This document shows, one piece after another, positions 59,461 to 64,000 of a DNA stretch of 64,000 nucleotides. The stretch is from Sva-07 sp963728195 (GTDB lineage Bacteria; Actinomycetota; Acidimicrobiia; Acidimicrobiales; Ilumatobacteraceae). Each line of letters begins with the position of its first letter. The first letter of the stretch is position 1. The notes beneath the pieces are model-generated. The model was given only the letters and a program-made list of their open reading frames with translations, was not told the origin of the DNA and ran no database searches. The stretch is taken from contig CAVSIX010000004.1 of assembly GCA_963728195.1 (NCBI GenBank), forward strand, positions 53,628 through 117,627. Reading direction: 5' to 3'. The position numbers were made by a program, and so were the translations under genes.

Positions 59461-59682
59461 CGCCGCCGACCCGAGGGGCGCAGGCGACCGGCGGTGTCGC
59501 GTCCGATTGGCGATGGTGCATTCACCGCGCGCCGATACCCCGAGCGGTGGGAGCCGAAACGGACGGCGTCGGCTGCCAGGTGATCGTCGCCGTGGTCGCC
59601 AACGCCGCGCTCGATGAGTCGTCCGACCAGATCGCGGCGTGCCGCGCATTGCAGTCCATCGAAGGCTCGGGCGATCGGTGGT

Positions 59683-59700
59683 TATAGTTCTGTAACAGAA
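59683..59700. promoter_or_regulatory. MFS promoter with MarR-type operator
   Basis: -10 TATAGT (59683-59688) is followed at once by the perfect palindrome TTCTGT-A-ACAGAA (59688-59700), which covers the predicted start site and touches the ATG at 59700. It is a likely target of the MarR protein encoded downstream. Confidence 0.75.
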
Positions 59701-61136
59701 TGAATTACCTGGCCACCGACGTCGAGCTGCCGACCAAGGAAGCCGCACGTCCCGACTGGCTGAGGCAGCGGTCGTGGGCGCCGTGGGCGGCCGTCGCTGC
59801 GGTGTGCTTCGGGGCCTTCATGGGCCAGCTCGATGCGAGCATCGTGACGTTGGCCTACCCGGCGCTCGAGGCCGAGTTCGGTGCATCGCTCGGCACGATC
59901 CAGTGGGTCTCGCTCTCCTATCTCCTCGTACTGGCCGTCCTCCTGGTGCCGGCCGGCCGATCGTCGGACGCCCGCGGTCGCAAGCTGATGTACCTCCGGG
60001 GATTCGCGATCTTCACGGCGGCATCGGCGGCGTGTGCCGCAGCGCCGTCGCTCGAGGTACTGATCGCGTTTCGCGCCGTGCAAGCCATCGGCGCCGCACT
60101 GCTGCAGGCCAACAGCATCGCTCTCGTCACCCTGAGCGTGGCGCCGAGCAGCCGGCGCGCCGCCTTGGGCGTACAAGCAGCCGCTCAGGCGCTGGGACTC
60201 GCCCTCGGCCCCACGATCGGCGGTGTCATGGTCGAGAATGTCGGCTGGCGATCCGTGTTCTGGGTCAACATCCCCGTCGGGCTGATCGCCATCGTCGCCG
60301 GTCGCACGATGCTGCCTCGCAGCCGCGACCTCCAACCGATCGGCCGTCCCGACCGCCTCGGCTTCGTCCTGCTGGCCACGACTGCGTGCGGAGCGTTGCT
60401 CGCACTCAGCGGCGTGTCGGGCGCCGACATCGGTGTCGCGGTCACGATCGCCCTCGCCGTCGTCGCAGCGGTGTCGGGCGTGGCGCTCGCATTCGTCGAG
60501 CGCCGGTCGGCGAACCCGCTGCTCGACCCGCGTGTGCTCGTGCTGCCGGGTGTGGTGATCGGCCTCGGACGCGCCTTCGCCGGCTACCTGGTGCTGTTCG
60601 CACCGCTCGTGCTGTTCCCGACCGTGTTCGACGAGTGGGGGCTCGACGTCGCTCGAGGTGGGCTCGTCCTGACTGCGCTGCCGGCAGGCTTCGCCGGTGC
60701 AGCACTGCTCGGGAACCTGCTTCCCGGACACCTCAGCAACGAACACCGGCTCACCGGGGGAGCGGTCGTCGCGGCGGTCGCCTATGTCCTCCTGGCGTTC
60801 GCCTGGCGGTCGACGGCCGACACGGCGGTGTTGTTGGCGTTCATCGGTGCGGGGCTCGGGCTCGCACTCCCGGCGAACAACGCTGCGGTGATGTCGTCGG
60901 TGCCGAGGACGTTCGCTGCGGTGACCGGCGGTCAGGTCAACGTGTCGCGGGCCCTCGGGACGTCGGTCGGTGTCGCGCTCGCCACGTTCGGCATCCACGT
61001 CGCCGCGCGCCTCGAGGTGCCGTCGCCGCCGGTCGTGCTCCTTACTCTCGCTGCGGTTGCGGCGCTGATCGCTGTCACGACGCTCCGTGCCGGACCCGTC
61101 GGTCCAGTCACCCACGACGAGGCCCTCGAGCTCTGA
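59700..61136 (+). CDS. MFS transporter, DHA2 (EmrB/QacA-like) group
   Basis: The protein has 478 aa from ATG 59700. It has about 14 hydrophobic segments. The motif D1-like LDASIVTLAYPALEAEFG in helix 1, loop GRSSDARGRKLMYLRG after helix 2, and motif C-like ALGLALGPTIGGVMVENVGWR support the DHA2 drug/proton antiporter family. The stop is 13 nt before the MarR gene start, and a MarR-type palindrome lies on the promoter, making a standard inducible efflux module. Confidence 0.9.
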   Translation: MNYLATDVELPTKEAARPDWLRQRSWAPWAAVAAVCFGAFMGQLDASIVTLAYPALEAEFGASLGTIQWVSLSYLLVLAVLLVPAGRSSDARGRKLMYLRGFAIFTAASAACAAAPSLEVLIAFRAVQAIGAALLQANSIALVTLSVAPSSRRAALGVQAAAQALGLALGPTIGGVMVENVGWRSVFWVNIPVGLIAIVAGRTMLPRSRDLQPIGRPDRLGFVLLATTACGALLALSGVSGADIGVAVTIALAVVAAVSGVALAFVERRSANPLLDPRVLVLPGVVIGLGRAFAGYLVLFAPLVLFPTVFDEWGLDVARGGLVLTALPAGFAGAALLGNLLPGHLSNEHRLTGGAVVAAVAYVLLAFAWRSTADTAVLLAFIGAGLGLALPANNAAVMSSVPRTFAAVTGGQVNVSRALGTSVGVALATFGIHVAARLEVPSPPVVLLTLAAVAALIAVTTLRAGPVGPVTHDEALEL

Positions 61137-61149
61137 TACACAAGACGGC

Positions 61150-61632
61150 ATGGATGCGCCGCCCGGACCAGGCCCTGTCGGCGCTGGCATCGATCCGGCC
61201 GACCTGGCGGAACTCGTCGCCCGGCTCCGGCGTGCGATGCGGCGTGCGGCCCGGCGGTCGGCGCCCGACCTCGAACTGAGCGTCGCCCAGCTCGAACTCA
61301 TGACCGCCGTGGCCTCGATGCCCTCGGCCCGCTCCGGCGAACTGGCCGATTCGCTGCACATCGCACCCAATTCGGTGAGCACGCTGACGAACGACCTCGT
61401 GAAGCTCGGGATGATCGAACGCTGCCGCGGCACCGCGGACCGACGCACCGTCGAGCTCACACTCACTGCTGCAGGCGTCAAGTCGCTCGCCCAGTGGCAG
61501 GCGACGAACGAGGAACTGATCTCCGTGGCGCTCTCGGCGGTGAGCGCCGACGACCGGGTCAGGATTGCGCGCGCCCTGCCGTCGCTGCATCGGCTCGTGG
61601 AACGACTCGACGCACCTGCCGACACCGTCTGA
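61150..61632 (+). CDS. MarR-family transcriptional regulator
   Basis: The protein has 160 aa from ATG 61150 (TACACA 61137-61142, 7 nt upstream). The winged helix is SVAQLELMTAVASMPSARSGELADSLHIAPNSVSTLTNDLV (quoted in part), wing GTADRRTVELTLT. Dimer helices are at both ends. It is separated from the MFS gene by 13 nt and likely represses it through TTCTGTAACAGAA, responding to a small ligand. Confidence 0.9.
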   Translation: MDAPPGPGPVGAGIDPADLAELVARLRRAMRRAARRSAPDLELSVAQLELMTAVASMPSARSGELADSLHIAPNSVSTLTNDLVKLGMIERCRGTADRRTVELTLTAAGVKSLAQWQATNEELISVALSAVSADDRVRIARALPSLHRLVERLDAPADTV

Positions 61633-61725
61633 CCCCTCGACGAGATGTGTGTGAGCGACGATCCCCCGCAGCGATGTGCACTCACCCGAACCCGGTGCCG
61701 GGAGGGCAACTCGGTGTGTGCGCGG

Positions 61726-62364
61726 TCAGCCGGTCACATCGCCGGCGACGGCGATCTCGCGGACGCGGGCCAGCAGCACCTCGAGCGCTGGACGGTTGAG
61801 CCCGCCCTCGGGGATGATCACGTCGGCGTAGCGCTTGCTCGGCTCGATGAAGCGCTCATGGGCGGGACGCACGGTCTCGAGGTACTGCTCGATCACGAAC
61901 TCGGGTGTGCGTCCTCGCTCGGCGACGTCGCGACGCAGGCGCCGGATGAGGCGGATGTCCGCGGCGGTGTCGACGAAGATCTTGAGGTCGAAGCGCTGGC
62001 GCAACGCTCGATCCCACAGCACGAGGATTCCGTCGACGACCACGATCCGAGCCGGTTCCACCATGCGGACGCGGTCGCTGCGGTTGTGCTGGGTGTAGTC
62101 GTAGACGGGAACCGGCACCGATGCACCGTTGGCGAGCGCCGCCAGATGATCGTTCAGCAGCGCCCAGTCGAATGCGTCGGGATGGTCGTAGTTGACCGCT
62201 CGACGTTCCTCGATCGGCGTGTCGCCCAGGTCGAGGTAGTACGAGTCGAGCTCGATCAGCGACAGGTGGTCGGCGCCCGTCATCGACGCCAGACGCTCGG
62301 TGACGGTCGTCTTGCCCGAGCTGCTGCCGCCCGCGATGCCGATGATGAAGGGACGCCTCGACAC
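61726..62364 (-). CDS. udk: Uridine kinase family protein
   Basis: The protein has 212 aa from GTG 62364. Walker A GGSSSGKTT is near residue 11; IELDSYYLDL is near 38; NYDHPDAFDWALLNDHL, PVYDYTQHNRSD and VVVDGILVLWD are standard Udk blocks. It phosphorylates uridine and cytidine in pyrimidine salvage. The start is supported by TATCGT 7 nt upstream on the minus strand (plus 62372-62377), i.e. leaderless; the open frame further upstream is not Udk-like. It is convergent with the MarR gene. Confidence 0.9.
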   Translation of the reverse strand: MSRRPFIIGIAGGSSSGKTTVTERLASMTGADHLSLIELDSYYLDLGDTPIEERRAVNYDHPDAFDWALLNDHLAALANGASVPVPVYDYTQHNRSDRVRMVEPARIVVVDGILVLWDRALRQRFDLKIFVDTAADIRLIRRLRRDVAERGRTPEFVIEQYLETVRPAHERFIEPSKRYADVIIPEGGLNRPALEVLLARVREIAVAGDVTG

Positions 62365-62453
62365 GCCCCGCACGATAGGGGAATCGTCGGCCGGATGAGG
62401 CGTGGAGCGAGGGTGCTTGTATTCCGGCACCGTTTGCGGCCAACCTGTGCGGG

Positions 62454-62720
62454 ATGCTCGACGAACGCTCTGCCGCCATGCTCGACTTCGAACGTGCGTG
62501 GTGGAACAACGACGAACCGCGTGACCAGGTCATTCGCGCGCGCTTTCAGTGTTCGCCGGAGGAATACCATGCGGAACTGACCAAGGTGCTCGACGATCCG
62601 GCTGCGATGGACCATGACCCGCTCGTGGTGCGTCGACTCAAGCGGCTGCGTCTGCGGGCCCGCAAGGCCCGCCTCGACGGAGTTGCGTCGTCGGCGGCAG
62701 GAGAGGGAGCGCACGCATGA
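62454..62720 (+). CDS. DUF3263 protein
   Basis: The protein has 88 aa from ATG 62454. MLDFERAWWNNDEPRDQVIRARFQCSPEEYHAELTKVLDDP matches the actinobacterial DUF3263 pattern (quoted for identity in parts: FERAWW, FQCSPEEYH, VRRLKRLR). Its HTH-like helices suggest nucleic-acid binding, but function is unknown. It overlaps the LytR_C gene by 4 nt, the same pairing as Rv0430-Rv0431 in Mycobacterium tuberculosis. Confidence 0.88.
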   Translation: MLDERSAAMLDFERAWWNNDEPRDQVIRARFQCSPEEYHAELTKVLDDPAAMDHDPLVVRRLKRLRLRARKARLDGVASSAAGEGAHA

Positions 62721-63412
62721 GCTACGAAGACCCCGACGCACCGGTGACACCGACGCCGTCTCGCCGATCACCCCGCCAGGGTGTCGGCGGTTCACCGATG
62801 GGCTCGACGATCAGCATCGTCCTCGCCGTCGTGGCCGTGATCGTCGGTTTCCTGATCCTCAACAACATCACCGACGACGGTCCGTCCGGGAGCGACAACG
62901 CGGGTGTCCCCACCGATTCGACGCCCGGCGACACCACCAACAGCTCGGTCGTCGAGAACACCACGACGACCACGACCGAGCCGCCCTTCGTCACCGAGGG
63001 GGCGACCGTCGTCGTCGCCAACGCCAGCGGCGTCCCGGGCTCGGCCGGTCGGATGACGACCGAGCTCGCGACGCTCGGCTTCACGATGGGTACCGCCACG
63101 AACTCGACGCAGTCGGGGCTCACCGCATCGGTGGTCCAGTACGACCCGACGATCGCAGCGGCGCAGGACGTTGCCGATTCGGTCGCGCGCAGCATGGGTG
63201 GCCTGACCGTCGAACCGCTGCCGACACCGCCGCCGGTCGAGGGCGAGACGCTCGACGGCGCCGGTGTGCTCGTCCTGCTCGGGACCGACGAAGCCGACAA
63301 GACGATCGCCCAGCTCTCGGCGCCCGGCGCCGCTGTGACGCCGGCGCCGGATGTCTCCGGCGACACCACTGGCGACACGACCGGCGACACGACCGGCGAC
63401 ACGACCGGCTGA
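62717..63412 (+). CDS. LytR C-terminal domain membrane protein
   Basis: The protein has 231 aa from ATG 62717 (ATGA overlap). A cytoplasmic Pro/Arg-rich start is followed by one helix (ISIVLAVVAVIVGFLILNNI, about 32-52), a Thr-rich linker, and the LytR_C domain (TVVVANASGVPGSAGRMTTEL) at about 95-200. The tail has four GDTT units from a 12-nt tandem repeat at 63358-63409. It faces the cell exterior and is probably wall-related. Confidence 0.88.
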   Translation: MSYEDPDAPVTPTPSRRSPRQGVGGSPMGSTISIVLAVVAVIVGFLILNNITDDGPSGSDNAGVPTDSTPGDTTNSSVVENTTTTTTEPPFVTEGATVVVANASGVPGSAGRMTTELATLGFTMGTATNSTQSGLTASVVQYDPTIAAAQDVADSVARSMGGLTVEPLPTPPPVEGETLDGAGVLVLLGTDEADKTIAQLSAPGAAVTPAPDVSGDTTGDTTGDTTGDTTG

Positions 63413-63426
63413 CACCAGCCCACCCC

Positions 63427-63476
63427 GTTTGCGTGACATTCCCGGGGGCATGGACCACCGGAATCGGCACACGCAT
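63427..63476. repeat. 50-nt dispersed palindrome, copy E
   Basis: Left arm from 63427 (GTTTGCGTGACATTCCCGGGG) and right arm to 63476 (CACCGGAATCGGCACACGCAT), spacer 8 nt. It is the most diverged copy. It lies between convergent LytR_C and glycerate kinase genes. Confidence 0.7.
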
Positions 63477-63486
63477 GGGCAGTCGG

Positions 63487-64000
63487 TCAGCCGGCGGCCG
63501 CCAGCCACGTGGCGGCGGCGTGCTCGACGAGACGTTTCGGTTCGGCGAAGGCTTCCTCCTCGCCGTAGTCGTCGACGAGTGACACCACCTCGATGCCTGC
63601 GGGCACCGATCGATCGGAGCGGTCGTCGGAGCCGACGATCGCGAGAACCGGCACCCCGAGATCGGACACGATCGAGGCGACGCCGCCGACCACCTTGCCC
63701 GCCGAGCTGCTGTCGTCGAGACACCCCTCGCCGGTGATCACGAGATCGGCGCCCTCGAGATGGTCGTAGAGGTCCAGCTCGTCGGCTACCAACTCGAAAC
63801 CGGGCAGCAGCGTGCCGCCGAGCGCAGCGAGCGCCCCGCCGAGCCCACCGGCAGCACCACCGCCGGGGATCGACGTGACATCGACGCCGAAATCCTCGAT
63901 GAACATCTGCGTCAACCGCTCAAACGGCGCGTGAGCATCGCCACCTGTGCCGGCGATGCACCTTTCTGAGGGCCGAACAGGGCAGCTGCGTCGGTGAAGG
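63487..64000 (-). pseudogene. Glycerate 2-kinase, C-terminal part, frameshifted and cut by window edge
   Basis: From the window edge inward one frame reads ALFGPQKGASPAQVAMLTRRL; at about 63919-63921 the next codons are out of frame and stop, while another frame continues ERLTQMFIEDFGVDV with GGGAAGGLGGAL, LVITGEGCLD and AGKVVGGVA to the stop at 63487. These are consecutive GlxK-family segments, so one G (plus-strand C) seems to be missing. Family function: phosphorylation of glycerate. It may be a sequencing error. Confidence 0.8.

Noticed and set aside
59461..59748. N-terminal extension of glutamate dehydrogenase to 59748
   Set aside because: The extra 96 residues are Arg-rich, overlap the MFS promoter and gene start, and make the protein longer than the family norm.

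Overview
The window is high-GC, densely coding actinobacterial DNA. F420-dependent luciferase-like and PPOX-type oxidoreductases, mycothiol/DinB-fold TIGR03085-type proteins, a DUF3263 plus LytR_C gene pair, Fur/SoxR/PadR/ArsR/MarR/TetR regulators, Tat and sortase machinery, and TANNNT -10 boxes set 6-8 nt before many start codons point to Actinomycetota. A deep-branching, Acidimicrobiia (Ilumatobacter-like) chromosome is my best guess, but that is inference. I see no plasmid or phage structural genes.

Layout. 1-3378: FtsX-type permease (cut by the window edge) with two ABC ATPases. 3379-5363: a Nudix gene and a decayed zone (HIT fragment, partial copy of the tRNA-Lys upstream region, frameshifted small gene, luciferase-like fragment). 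5441-10548: branched-chain amino acid type ABC importer livG-F-H-M-K. 10597-12430: perfect palindrome, dead DDE transposase, tRNA-Lys(TTT), TetR. 12446-19107: LPETG-anchored surface protein, divergent from a frameshifted ATPase/SARP-type regulator. 19139-23015: small-molecule metabolism (SDR, TIGR03085-type protein, F420 enzyme, enoyl-CoA hydratase) and an HTH protein. 23166-28637: hairpin repeat cluster, an orphan EssC/EccC-like type VII secretion motor, and a translationally coupled N-carbamoylase-type amidohydrolase. 28758-31779: ECF sigma factor with its membrane partner, then Fur. 31837-36758: fused Fe-S/molybdopterin dehydrogenase, and a SoxR regulator divergent from a Rieske-domain protein with a textbook 19-bp-spacer SoxR promoter. 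36903-43382: PadR/acyl-CoA dehydrogenase, PPOX, SGNH hydrolase, ArsR-MFS operon, Hsp20. 43490-48334: two ABC export systems (DrrAB-like; MacB/FtsX-like). 48485-53070: F420 enzyme, dienelactone hydrolase, Crp/Fnr, ispD-ispF-rlmB. 53080-54837: Tat-exported sortase with adhesion-type repeats. 54869-58008: tRNA-Thr(TGT) and a 3.06-kb island flanked by an 18-bp direct repeat (excisionase-like gene, VapBC, two unknown genes). 58120-64000: gdhA, MFS with its MarR regulator, uridine kinase, DUF3263-LytR_C pair, frameshifted glycerate kinase.

Points of most interest: (i) a tRNA-Thr mini-island with an excisionase-like gene but no intact integrase; (ii) a family of five dispersed palindromes, each exactly 50 nt (21-8-21), mostly at gene 3' ends; (iii) a 22-bp tandem duplication in the 5' part of rlmB whose two copies lie in the two frames that need joining, so losing one copy would restore a single reading frame; (iv) at least 14 genes with a TANNNT-type -10 box directly before the start codon, in two cases made from the stop codon of the previous gene; (v) several apparent frameshifts, which could be real decay or assembly indel errors.
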